Of a DNA stretch of 64,000 nucleotides, positions 43,418 through 54,180 are shown piece by piece; within the stretch, counting starts at the first letter, position 1; the number at the start of each line of letters is the position of its first letter. The DNA is taken from contig NC_012879.2 in the NCBI RefSeq assembly GCF_000003195.3, positions 20,174,647-20,238,646 of the forward strand, written 5' to 3'. The notes under the pieces are model-generated. The model saw only the letters and a list, made by a program, of their open reading frames with translations, was not told where the DNA came from and did no database searches. Position numbers and translations under genes: made by a program. Origin of the DNA: Sorghum bicolor. Lineage: Eukaryota; Streptophyta; Magnoliopsida; Poales; Poaceae.

Positions 43418-44113
43418 TGTTGACACCGTTTTTGGGCACGTGTCTAGGATGGCAGGATAAGGTGGCAGTACGATGTTTACAAAGTGGATTGCCGATGAGG
43501 ATGGTTGCCGATGAGGGAGAAGTTGAGCGTGACTAAGTCCATCGGCAGTAATATGGTGCCGATGGCTAGATAAGAAAGTCTGCCGATGACTATGGCAAAG
43601 GGTCTGCCGATGATGCAAAGAGGGAGTCCGAAAGCTGCCGGTCGTTATGTGGAGGAGTTTCGGTTTGTCACGAGGGATAGTTTTGTTATTTCCTTAATTA
43701 TTTGCATCATTTTGTATACGGATTCCGTGTAATTTGGAATTCGAATTCTAATCGTGTCTGGTTGTAGCTCTTTGAGCAGGGTATAAATATAGACCCTAGG
43801 GCCTTGTAATAAAAAATCAATCAATGAATCAAACACACGTTTTTACTCATATTCCAGCATTTACTTTTCGACGACTTCGTCATACTTTTTCCTTTTGTTA
43901 CGAGTTCTTAGGAATTCGTCGACTTAATCTCGGCGTGTTCTCAAGTTCCGCGTGGGTACCTCTTAGCCGTGACATCCGGGCGCATCGCTGTTGTCAGGAC
44001 TAAAGTATTCGAGTTATCACCTTTGCCGATAGCAAGGTCAAATCGGCTGGCACGCCTTAACGTTTGAATCGGGTATTAGCCCTTTGTGTTTGCAGATCAG
44101 TTTTGCATCAACA
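43418..44113 (+). repeat. Element A 3' LTR
   Basis: 696 bp, six differences from the 5' LTR by hand count. Followed by the TSD CTACT (44114-44118). Confidence 0.95.
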
Positions 44114-44118
44114 CTACT

Positions 44119-44954
44119 CTAATGTTTCAAAGACTAGAGCACTTGATGCAAGCGGGAATCCAATAAATAACTTGAATGTAAATAAAAGTAATTAGAGAAC
44201 TCAGGAGTTATGAGTTGAAGAACCTGGAGAACGATGAAGAACGAACCAGATGCTGCAAAAGTACAATGTTGAGGAAGATCCGACAGATCCGGCTCCTCCT
44301 CCGCTCTCCTCTTCTCTCTCCCTATTTTCTAGATTACAACTAGAACTAACTAGAACTAGAACTAGAGGAACTAGAACTAGAACTAGATGAACTAGAACTA
44401 GATCTAGATGAACTAGAGGTAGAACTAGAAGAACTAGAGGGATCCTCTCTACTTGGATGAAGAATTGAAACCCTAGCTTTGATTCTGTAGAAGAGGTATG
44501 ATCTCCAGGGGCCAGGGGGCCTTGCTTATATAGTCTTTTCAGATGAATCTGGGCCGTCGGATCAAACCGACATTGATCGTGTGGTTTTCCTTGAAGTATT
44601 AGGTCGGTGGAGCATGATCTCCGAACTTCACCCTGATTGGTCCAGGGGGGAGGGCGGGCGCCCAGTAAGGGAGGGCGGGCGCCCAGTGCCCGGCTCCGTT
44701 ACGTCTCCCGTTCGCTCCCGTGGCTTCTGGACTCTTCTAGATGGTGGATAATTGAGCGGCACGTTAATATCTCTATGTAAACCCGACGTGTGGGCCTTTC
44801 TTCCATATTTCCTGATAACCCCCTGTAGAAATAGACAAACACCAAAACTTGTGGAATTCTGTCAGATAAAACCCTAAGTCTAGGTGTTGGTTGCATTTGG
44901 ATCCTTTTCTATGATTAGTTCATGGTTAAATGTGAGCATTAAGGACCGTCAACA
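44119..44954 (-). repeat. Element B 5' LTR, right part (after A)
   Basis: Remaining 836 bp of the LTR begun at 31274. With the left part it makes 1280 bp, equal to the left LTR. Contains the doubled GGGCGGGCGCCCAGT repeat at about 44650-44690. TSD CCGGT follows at 44955-44959. Confidence 0.94.
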
Positions 44955-44959
44955 CCGGT

Positions 44960-45965
44960 CTGCTGACCATCAATCTGCTGGCCGAGATTCATCGGCTGGT
45001 TGACCAATCCTTGGTTCTGAAACCTAGGGTAGATCTGGCCCTGTTGAAAACCTGCAACCTGATGATTTTGTTGAGACATCTATGGAAAGACTTGCTGCCC
45101 GGACCATCCACTATCAGCATTCATCGGCATAGGTCCTGCCGATGACTGGAAGTTGGGCATCATCATTGAGTTGACATACCCTTGCTGAGTCATCAATCTC
45201 TGCTGCGTCAGCATGGAATCTGCCGATGCATTAGGCATCTGAAACGTTGGAGCTTGAGAATTCCCAGTGTAAGGTCTGGCAGTAGTAGTTGTAGTATACT
45301 GGGGACTCTGATTCATCGGCATATTTGGAGGGAGCCTTGCCTCTCATATCAGCCGCTTGAGATGTGCCAAGTGTCTTCAACGAGTACTCTGGGGGCATAC
45401 CAAAACCCCACCAATTAGGAGGAACGGATCCTGACATTGCCAATGCCAACAGATCTGTAGCAAGCTTAACCTGCCCATCTGAAGTTGATGGATTGGTCGT
45501 CATCGGCGTAGATTGTGCATTAGTGACTCCCAACGTGCTTGGAGGAACGGTAGTTTGTGTGCCCGCGGCGGCTGTAGCAGCCGGTGGAGCTGTGACCACC
45601 GGTGATCCTGGCTGATGATGAGAGGGGCCCACATAATCTAGTGGCAACTGTCCTTCTTTGAAAGTTCTAGCCACGGCATTGAAAACCGTATTGGACAGCA
45701 CGCCAACTTGATTGATCAAAGCACGGTTAATAGCACTATCAACCATGTCTTGGAGTTTACCAGGATTGGCTTCAAAAGTAACCTGCCGAGGCATCAGCAA
45801 TGCTTCCTTCTAGATCACTTTGCCACTCCTATTGATGCTGAAGGACCTCAAACATTGCTGCTTATAGTCCTCCATGGCTTTGGCAATAGCTTGCTTCTGC
45901 TCATCCTTGAGATTGGCTTCCGTAACAGGGATGACGTTCTCCTGATCAAACTCAGTAGTCGACAT
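44960..45965 (-). pseudogene. C gag N-terminal part (separated by B)
   Basis: Starts at the ATG 45965-45963. The N-terminus (DQENVIPVTEANLKDEQKQA) aligns closely to A. A TAG at 45812-45810 replaces the Gln codon of A, and a frameshift lies near 45310. It is rich in Pro, Thr, Gln and Ala; no catalytic motif is expected. It continues across B at 25052. Confidence 0.8.
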
Positions 45966-45987
45966 ATTGATCTTGATCTTGAATCTG

Positions 45988-46005
45988 GTCCCACCAGGCA
46001 TGCCA
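45988..46005 (-). other. Element C primer-binding site
   Basis: On the minus strand TGGCATGCCTGGTGGGAC, 7 bases from the LTR. Three changes from A's site; two are C to T and one is A to G. Confidence 0.6.
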
Positions 46006-46012
46006 AAAGATG

Positions 46013-46717
46013 TGTTGATGCAAAAGCTGATCTGCAAACACAAAGGGCTAATACCTGATTTAAACGTTAAGGCGTGCCAGCCGATTTGACCTTACTATCG
46101 GCAAAGGTGATAACTCGAATACTTTGGTCCTGACAACAGCGATGCGCCCGGATGCCACGGCCAAGAGGTATTCACGCGGAACTTGAGAACACGCCGAGCT
46201 TAAGTCGACAAATTCCTAAGAACTCGTAGTAAAAAGGAAAATATGACGAAGTCGTCGAAAAAGTAGATGTTGGAATATGAGTAAAAACTTGTGTTTGATT
46301 GATTGATAGATTCTCGATTACAAAGCCCTAGGGTCTACTTTTATACCCTGCTCAAAGAGCTACAACCAGACACGACTAGAACTCGAATTCCAAATTAAAC
46401 AGAATCCGTATACAAAACGATTTAAACAACTAAGGAAAATATTAAAACTATCCTTCCGTAACAAACCACCACAAGCCAATCGGCAACCTTCAGCTTCTTC
46501 TAGATCGTCGGCAGCCCCTTCATCACAGCCATCGGCACAGGCTAGTGCTAACCATCGGCATAAACACATCACCATCCATGGACTTAGCCACATTCAGCTA
46601 TCCCTTCATCGGCAATCACCCTCATCGGCAACTCTCCTGCAGACCAATTACCGTTGCCCTATTTTGCCGATCTACACTCTACCGATCCTGGGTACGTGTC
46701 CAAAAACGGTGTCAACA
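46013..46717 (-). repeat. Element C 5' LTR
   Basis: 705 bp, pairs with 14360-15067. TATA-like TATAAAAG (minus) at about 46345-46338. Flanked by TSD GCCCT (46718-46722). Confidence 0.93.
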
Positions 46718-46722
46718 GCCCT

Positions 46723-47630
46723 CCTAAATCAAATTAGACATGGTGTCTAGGTTGATTTTTGAGCCGATAGTATGCTATAGCAGATATGGGATATTTTGTT
46801 GGACTAACCCCTGCAGAAAAACTTTCAATATCAAATTGGGAAATCCTGAGATAAACTAACATCAGAGACAAAGAGAGAGACATATGAATGTTAACACTTT
46901 GCACAAGGAAGATGTAGCTCATTCATCATAGAGAGATGATCCATGGAACAAGACAAAGAGTGCCACAAACACGATGCACAACCGCTAAGAAAGGAAAGCT
47001 TCCACAAGGTGAGATGGTACCATCACTCTTCAAGTAAGGTAACATCTTAAGGTACTTGACTATCACTTTTATAAGCTCCTCCTTAGTTCTGGCGTTCACA
47101 TAAAATAAAGAGACAAACATGTATGATTTGTAACTCCAAATTAACCAACCCAATTAATTCAACATGTTTAGTCCTTTGATCTTTGTTCCTTGTACTACCT
47201 CCATGATCCTACACTCCTAATCATAGGAGCTAAAATGTTGCATATTCAATCTTTGGGAAGATATAAAGAAAAAGACATATATATATATAGATAGATTATC
47301 TTTCCATTAGGTCAAGCAATCTGATCTGACAAATGTTTTAAATGCTACACTCATGATCTTATTATCCATCAACTTTGTCTTGCTCACTATGCTTAAGGTT
47401 AGAGAAGAACAAATACACTTTTGGTTTTGTTGGTGTTTTCCACCAACATGGCCCATGCACTTGATCTCTGCCTTGTCTCTATGAACAGGTACACTTTAAG
47501 CAAAACATGGAGGAGTTTTACAACTCCCAGACTCCACCAAGTGAAGGACCTGGATCTACGAGCACAAACACACTGAACAGGATATTGCCAACACCGCACT
47601 TCGAACTACTGGGCAAAACAAAGAATATGG
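46723..47630 (+). other. Element E interior, conserved non-coding
   Basis: Aligns to B (29676-30400, reversed) and D (51889-52590). No gene seen. Conservation among the three copies reflects common descent. Confidence 0.55.
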
Positions 47631-48376
47631 GTGACTCCGTATCAAGAGGTGCAGACGTCAAGGTCCACACCTAATCAAATGATGCACCTAAAAGATGAAG
47701 ATGGTGAGAAGTCTTGTCCAGAAGACTTAAAACATTGGATCCTTGCTGGAAGAGGTCAAGATCGTCGACTCAAGTCGCCTTTCCTAATTAAGAAGGATGA
47801 CCCTGGTGTTCCAAGCATCGAGTGCACAATCAACGGATACTCTTTTTAGAAGACACTCTACGACACCGGATCTGACGTCAACATAATGGCCACAGTCACT
47901 TATCAGCTCCTGTAGGGAACCATGCCCCTACAACCAACATACATTCAGCTCCAAATGATTTTCAGGTCATTGACATGGGAGAAGACGAGTATGATCCACC
48001 CATCATCCTTGGAAGACCGTTCCTCAACACTATCAAAGTTATCATCTATATTGGAACCGGAGAAGTCCACATGCACTTTCCCTCTGAGAAGGTACACCAC
48101 TACTTTAATGATTCTAACTATATAGTTGAAGATTCTAAGCAGATCAGGATGAGAAGAAGGCGACGCAACCACAACCAGAGGAGGCAAATCATCAAGGACG
48201 GATGGGCAGACTACGAAAGAGAAGTGGTAAGGTCTGAAGACATACAGCTTGAACAGAACTATCCTGAGGAGACCGTAGCACCAAGTCAGGTGTGGAAAGA
48301 GAAGATAGTTATACACGAAGAGGAGGCGCCGCCAGAACCACCGACTACGCCATCCAGCGAATCCCAGGACGACTGA
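47631..48376 (+). pseudogene. Element E aspartic protease-like remnant
   Basis: Reads KKDDPGVPSIECTINGYSF, then a stop (47847-47849). The active-site strand YDTGSDVNIM follows at about 47858-47887, then another stop, a frame change, and DEYDPPIILGRPFLNT with IIYIGTGEVHMHFP. An Arg-rich stretch (RMRRRRRNHNQRR) and an acidic Pro/Glu tail end at 48376. This is a gag-associated protease that has lost its frame. D lacks this segment; B has it without the active site. Confidence 0.65.
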
Positions 48377-50534
48377 GAAAATGAAGAATCCCGTTCGGAG
48401 GGCTTAAAAACACCGAACGCCTTGCCAAGAGGTAAACTTGGTAGTTATCCTTTTCCTTTCAATTATTTAAAATAGTTTGCTTAGTTAATCAAGTTCATGC
48501 TATCTTGAAAAGAAAATAAAAATGTTAAAAACAGTAAGCCCCATGTGAGTATGCTCATGGCATAAAACCCATAAGTACATTCATTGTGGTGGCATAAAAA
48601 TAAATAAATATATTCTTGTCCTATAAAAATGAGAATATAAAAATAAATTTATGATCCTACCAAAGAAAGTAATATTTAGAGGAAGCTTAATATGATAAAG
48701 GCAAAGAGATTTTATGCTAACACTTAACCAGTTCCACAAGCTTTGTTGTCTATTTGAGCTCCACAGAATTCAAGGATCAAAGAAGACTAGCAGACGGAGG
48801 ACATCCTAATCGATGTCAGGGTGCTGCCGACACTCAAATACACCTCCACCACCTGCCAGCTACATCAGAAGAAATTACGTCAAAATCCAGCTTGGGGGAG
48901 AGCACCCCCATTTATCCAGCTAAGTGTTTCTACTCGCGTTTATACTTTACTCAAATAATAAAAAGATGCGTAATCATGAAAACCCAAATAAAAATTTTGT
49001 GCTTATATATATCTTTGCTTAGTTTGCTAAATAAATAAATAAAGTGTCTAGGCCAAACTGAACTTAAATGATAAACTCTTACATGGATATGATAAATAGT
49101 TGCTCTGCCATGTACCTAGTTTTCAAGTTTGAGCTCTCTCTCAAGTTTAGGCATAACTGTTATAATTTAAACCTGCTCTAAAGTCTAAGTCGTTAATGGA
49201 TATGATATGGGAAGGCTGAGCTACTGTTTATCTATTCCTAGACATGCTAGAATTCTGGAGAATTTTATCTCTAAAAATCTTTAAAATAACACATAATGAG
49301 TTCCTGTATGATGAGAGTTTAAAATCCTACCACAGCCATATATACATGCTTATTAGACTTTGAGCCACACATTTACTTTTTACTGCTTATGAGCATTGAG
49401 TGTGGTCAAGCTGTGTAGACCCTTAGGAGCTTGTCATGTGGTTAAAATCAAGATTCACTTGCACGTTCACTCACACATCCTGCTTCTACTCCAGAAGTAC
49501 GCATCCACATACATCCACTCAATTCCATCTCCAGATTCACCTAAAATTATTCTACTCCTATCCAGTAGAGAATAGCCAAAAACATTATCCTATCCCTGTT
49601 TTTCCCTGTAAAATAAATGCTCGAGTTATCTTGGTTACTACCACTTGCTACATTATTCCAGGAGAGTGAGTGCTCTAAAAAAGTGAATACGAGGAAAAAA
49701 TACGAGGAAATAAAAAGGGGCAAGTGCCCGGAACCTCGAAGAAAAGAAAAAGTGAGACGAGAGGTAAAAATGGACAAGTGTCCGATAGTAGAATTAGGGG
49801 TACAAGATACCCACCTGAGAGAAAAGAAAAATAAAATGTAGAGCATCTCATTCTCCTCAAAAAGCTTCAAGGTACAAGAAAGGTATGTATCCCCTTAAGA
49901 GAGCAAAAAGTAGAATTAGACTTTCACCATTGTTATCACTATCATCACCATACACCATTCACTTGCCACACATGCACATCTTGATTTGACTTATTGACTT
50001 GTTCTTCTGGATCCATGGTTTGACTATGCAATAAATGTCTTGTAAGTATGTATGCTTTATCTCCCACCTATGAGCTCCAGATATCAAAATCTTATTAGAG
50101 TAGGGTGAGAGAGAAGGCAATATTACTATGCCCCATACCAAAAATACCACATACTTTGAGAGAAGGAATATACCATTATTGCCTTGGAAAGGATCCAGAA
50201 ATACCACAAAAGAGAGATTTGAGAGAGTCATACAAGGAATCTCTGAGTTTTATTTGAAAATCTGAAAAAACTCCAGAGCTATAGCTGATCAAAGAACAAG
50301 AGACATGGTGCTTGACTAGACTGTTCTATCTTTTAACTACTCAAGACACAAGTGACGGTTGCAAGCCCCATGGTGAAAGGTAAAATGAGTAAGTTTTAAG
50401 TCTTAACAGTTTACTCTAACTCAGAGATGAGATCTTGCTTCAACGCATGTGTACTTTTAAGGCATGAAACCTCTGCAAAAACTTTTGAGTCTATCCTTGC
50501 TCAGGGACGAGCAAGAGGTAAGCTTGGGGGAGTT
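48377..50534 (+). other. Element E 3' tail: non-coding, hairpins, PPTs
   Basis: The internal PPT-like motif is at 48889-48900. Three short perfect stems lie in a purine-rich stretch: 49718-49729 (GGGC/GCCC, loop AAGT), 49772-49783 (GGAC/GTCC, loop AAGT) and 49798-49812 (GGGTA/TACCC). The terminal PPT AGCTTGGGGGAG is at 50521-50532, directly before the LTR. No gene seen. Confidence 0.7.
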
Positions 50535-51883
50535 TGTTGATGGTCCTTAAGTACCAAATATAATCATCAAATAAATAAAGAAAAGGATCCAAATGCAACC
50601 AACACCCAGACTTAGGGTTTTTATCTGACAGAATTCCACAAGTTTTGGTGTTTGTCTATTTCTGCAGGGGTCATCAGGAAATATGTAGGAAAGGCCCACA
50701 CGTCGGGTTTACATAGAGATATTGACGTGCCGCGCAATTTTCTATCATCTAGAAAAGTCCAGAAGCCACGGGAACGAACGGAAGGCCGAACGGGCCCGGG
50801 GGCAGGGCACCCGCCCTGGTACAAGCACTAATCACAGAATGGAGTACACCATTACAAAGATCTCGTCAAGTTGATCAAAATGCATATATTATTTGCTAAA
50901 TTTGGAGTTCGGAATCAAGAGATATTAATAAAAGAAGGACTCCACATAAAAGAGCTGTGGGATTAATTGGGCCCAAATCAGATTTTGGTCCATTAAGACC
51001 TATGTCCATTTTAATGAGATATGGTGGAAAGTTTAGTACCACATCGCCAGCTGAACCAAAAAGGCACAAAAAGAGGAGGCTATATAAGCAAGGCCCCTGG
51101 CCCCTGGAGGAGAACACAACATTATAGAGTTAAGAGGTGCCCTCGAAGGATAACCTTTCCTCTATATAGAATTAGGGCTTAGCATCTAATGTGAGATTAG
51201 AATTAGTTCTTCTAATTTCTTCTAGATTGAGAGAGATAGAGTGGAGGTGTAGATCGGAGGAAGCCCGGCCTGTCGGTGTCTACTCCGAGGTTGTACCTGC
51301 GGGATCAAGTCTCCTAACCCGAGGCTTGCTCCTATGATTCTTCAGTATTTTGACTTCTAAATTCTAGTAAGTTCTTGTTTTATTGTTCTTTGGTTTATGA
51401 GTTTACTTTAATCTCTTCCGGTTGAGTTTAGAGTAATCATTACTAGCGTAAACGTGGTGTTTGGGCTAGGGTACTCATAGATATCTCCTGACTAGCTGGA
51501 CCATGGTAGTAGCGAGGAACATGACATTTCTGAGTTACCTTTGCATCCCACATCTTGTTAGCAGGACGGGTAGGGTTTATAGGTGCGGGTCGAACATCCT
51601 TTGTGGTGTCTAGATTCCGTAAGCTTCTCTAATAGAACAGTAGATCATCCTTACCAAGGTTAGAACGAGACTACGGTTGTAGTCTTCTCTATACATCGCT
51701 CACATCAAGAAACATTCTTTGTAGCCTAAAAGGTAGTAGCAATAGATTTGGTTAGTTAGATGCACGCTTTCTCCTAGCGGTAAAAATATAAATACGATAC
51801 TCTGGATAACCTCCCGGGTGAAATGCTCACCGATATCCATACGCTTGCGGATCATTTTCTGATGGCGTTACCAAATATCAACA
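50535..51883 (+). repeat. Element E 3' LTR
   Basis: 1349 bp, starts TGTTGATGGTCC, ends CAAATATCAACA. TSD CTGGG at 51884-51888. Confidence 0.92.
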
Positions 51884-51888
51884 CTGGG

Positions 51889-52595
51889 AAGTCCTGAGAT
51901 AAACTCACATTGGAGACAAAGAGAGACACATAAAGTTTAACAATTTACACAAGGAAGACATAGCTCATAAGAGATGATCCATGGAGGGTGCCACAAACAC
52001 GATGCATAACTGCTAAGAAAGGAAAGCTTCCACAAGGTGATACTGTACCATCACTCTTCAAGTAAGGTAACATCTTAAGGTACTTGACTATCACTTTTAT
52101 AAGTTTCTTCTTGGTTCTGGCGTTCACATGAATAAAAGAGACAAACATGTATGATTTACAACTCTAGATTAACCAACCCAATCGATTCAATATGTTTAGT
52201 CCTTCCACCTTTGTGATCCCACACTCCTAATCATATGAGCTAAAATGTTGCACACTCAATGTTTGGAAGGTATATAAAAAACACAACATAAATATAGATA
52301 GATTATCTTTCCATTAGGTTGAGCGATCTGATCTGACAAATATTTTAAATGCTACACTCATGATCTTATTATCCATAAACTTTGTCTTGCTCACTATGCT
52401 TAAGGTTAGAGAAGAACAAATACACTTTTGGTTCTGTTGGTGCTTTCCACCAACAGGGCCCATGCACTTGATCTTTGCCTTGTCTCTATGAGCAGGTACA
52501 CTTCGAGCAAAACATGGAGGAGTTTTACAACTCCCACACTCCACCAAGTGAAGGACCTGGATCTACGAGCACAAACATACTGAGCAGGATGCTGC
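51889..52595 (+). other. Element D interior between E and F, non-coding
   Basis: Continues D after E; aligns to E 46835-47570. Ends at the TSD of F (GCTGC, 52591-52595). Confidence 0.6.
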
Positions 52596-53010
52596 TGTGG
52601 GGGTATAAACCCCTATACCCTCATGGGCCGATATGGGCCGCACCATCAGAGGTGGCTCGGCCCACAAGATGAAGACGTGTGGCGCATGACGCTGGTCGAC
52701 GTGCACCGCAAGGCTACAAGATATTGTACCAAATAGGATAGTTTACTTGTAACTCTGTCCCTTCACGATATATAAGGAGGGGCAGGGGTCTCCTAGAGGA
52801 CAGTTCATACACAACACATTATTCTCTCAACACAATCCAATACAATCAGACGCAGGACGTAGGTATTACGCCCACACGACGGCCAAACCTGGATAAAAAC
52901 TTTGTCCGAGTCTTGTGTCACCATCGAGTTCGTAACTTGCGCACCGTCTACTGATAAACTACTACCGTGGGTATACCCCAAGGTAGACTGCCGACTAGCT
53001 TTCGTCGACA
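52596..53010 (+). repeat. Element F 5' LTR
   Basis: Starts TGTGGGGGTATAAACC, ends TTTCGTCGACA. TATA box TATATAAG at 52769-52776. Confidence 0.93.
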
Positions 53011-53011
53011 G

Positions 53012-53029
53012 TGGCGCGCCAGGTAGGGG
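53012..53029 (+). other. Element F primer-binding site (tRNA-Arg)
   Basis: TGGCGCGCCAGGTAGGGG is complementary to the 3' end of plant tRNA-Arg(UCU), one base after the LTR. Confidence 0.85.
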
Positions 53030-53059
53030 GTGTGCGTACAGCTCTCCTAGACGAACAAG

Positions 53060-53155
53060 ATGGCCATCATCCCCGACTTCGCGGCCATAGCGGGCGGCTT
53101 CACGTTCATCGTCAGCTTCAACAGCTTCACTGCCATGACCGCAGAGGAGGCGTAG
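53060..53155 (+). pseudogene. Element F gag-like leader ORF (31 codons)
   Basis: ATG at 53060, reads MAIIPDFAAIAGGFTFIVSF and stops at TAG 53153-53155. Position and start resemble truncated gag leaders of non-autonomous elements. No domain. Confidence 0.4.
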
Positions 53156-53850
53156 ATCCGACCTGTGCCGATCACTTCTTCACCGACGTCGGTCGTGGCA
53201 CCAACCACGCTGACTACGACTTCCACTACTCCAGCAACGTCTCCGACCATGCCGACAACGCGTCATCCGCTTCCCTGCTACAAAGGGAGGCAAATTGACG
53301 ACACCGACGTGCTCGCGCTATCGACCAAGTTGTTTGGCCTACTTGAAGAACGGCGCTACGACAACCGCGACCACCATCATGACAACAAGTCAAAAAGCTC
53401 GAGGGCCAGACAATTTTATCACCACCGACCAGACTTTCGTCCAAAGATAAGTACAATTCTAATATTTTATTTATTTTTAGCATAATATTTTTTATTATCC
53501 TCCAAAACAACTTTTTGGTTAGCCGACTAGTTTTTTCTCCTACACGAGTTTTCCAGAGCCGGTACTGTCTCCGACTCCTCCCTACACGTGCAGGAGATCT
53601 GCTCTTTGCGTTCCGGGTGGTCGGCAGTAGCTCTCTGGCGAGGCTGGCAATCCCACGCGTGTCTAGGTTTCGCACCTCATGCTGATTATTGGCTAAACCA
53701 GAGCTGGTACAAGCTCTAGGATGAATTAACTACTCGTGCTAATTTTATAACAAAAAATCTAAAACTTATCTGAGTACTGATTTTTTATCTAAAGTTTATT
53801 TATACATCATGTACTACCTATTCTCTATATTTATTTTTCAGGAGTTTGGC
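53156..53850 (+). other. Element F interior, non-coding
   Basis: Degenerate sequence after the leader ORF. Short Thr/Ser-rich frames have no recognisable domain. Confidence 0.5.
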
Positions 53851-54180
53851 CCAGTCGACAAGCTACGCTCGGGGACTCGTCGACTATTCCCTACGCTATG
53901 CTCGGGGACTGCTCCGACCACCGAGCACGTTTACGTTCCCAACCGCGCTCAGGGACTTGTCGACTACTCTCTAGGCTGTGCTTGAAGACTGTGCCGACCA
54001 CCGAGCACGTTTACGTTCCCAACCACGCTCGGGGACTTGTCCACCAGTCCCTACGCCGTGCTCGGGGACTGTACCTACCACCGAGCACGTCTACTTTCTC
54101 AACCGTGCTCGAGGACTCGTCAATCACTCCCTTCACTGTGCTCGGGGCTTACTTCGATCACTCTCCAACCACAGCTTGGG
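53851..54180 (+). repeat. 80-bp tandem array in element F
   Basis: Four imperfect units of 80 bp. The phase marker CCGAGCACGT falls at 53921, 54001 and 54081. Each unit holds two GCTCGGGGACT-type blocks. The same block recurs at about 54284, 54392 and 54688, the last acting as the PPT. Confidence 0.85.

Larger units (their letters stand above)
31718..44113 (+). mobile_element. Element A: youngest-nested Tat-type Ty3/gypsy retrotransposon with antisense PMD gene
   Basis: LTRs 31718-32413 and 43418-44113 (696 bp each) differ at 6 positions. TSD is CTACT (31713-31717, 44114-44118). The 12,396-bp element has a PBS, an intact gag-protease frame, a pol split by two stops and a 14-bp deletion, a convergent six-exon gene on the minus strand, and a PPT. 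Dual RNase H, lack of a chromodomain and a reverse-oriented extra gene before the 3' LTR place it in the Tat lineage. It is inserted in B's 5' LTR; the intact target is visible in B's 3' LTR near 25490-25500. Confidence 0.96.
25053..44954 (-). mobile_element. Element B: non-autonomous LTR retrotransposon nested in C gag
   Basis: The left LTR is 25053-26332. The right LTR is 31274-31717 plus 44119-44954, split by A; both LTRs are 1280 bp. TSD CCGGT is at 25048-25052 and 44955-44959. Minus orientation is set by the tRNA-Asp-type PBS at 31266-31250. Net length is about 7.5 kb. The interior has a gag-like fragment, two degenerate protease segments and a conserved non-coding tail, but no RT. Only 4 differences were counted between the LTRs (0.3%), so insertion is very recent. 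Confidence 0.94.
14360..46717 (-). mobile_element. Element C: Tat-type Ty3/gypsy retrotransposon with antisense PMD gene (old copy)
   Basis: LTRs are 14360-15067 (3') and 46013-46717 (5'), flanked by GCCCT (14355-14359, 46718-46722). Net length without B is about 12.45 kb, close to A (12.4 kb). The element order on the minus strand is gag-protease, RT, RNase H, archaeal-type RNase H, integrase, followed by a reverse-oriented multi-exon gene. It is split in gag by element B at 25053-44954. The LTRs differ at about 14 of 705 positions plus a 3-bp indel. All reading frames carry stops or frameshifts. Confidence 0.93.
4509..51883 (+). mobile_element. Element E: non-autonomous Ty3/gypsy LTR retrotransposon nested in D
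   Basis: LTRs are 4509-5856 and 50535-51883, flanked by CTGGG (4504-4508, 51884-51888). With G and C removed it is about 8.1 kb. It keeps a gag-like frame, split by G, and a degenerate aspartic-protease region (47631-48376), but no RT, RNase H or integrase. Interior and LTR are related to B and D. The LTR pair differs at roughly 58 of 1348 positions (hand count), the highest of the seven elements. Confidence 0.92.

Noticed and set aside
53851..54180. Regular repeats suggestive of a CRISPR array
   Set aside because: Units are contiguous 80-bp tandem repeats without unique spacers, inside a plant retrotransposon.
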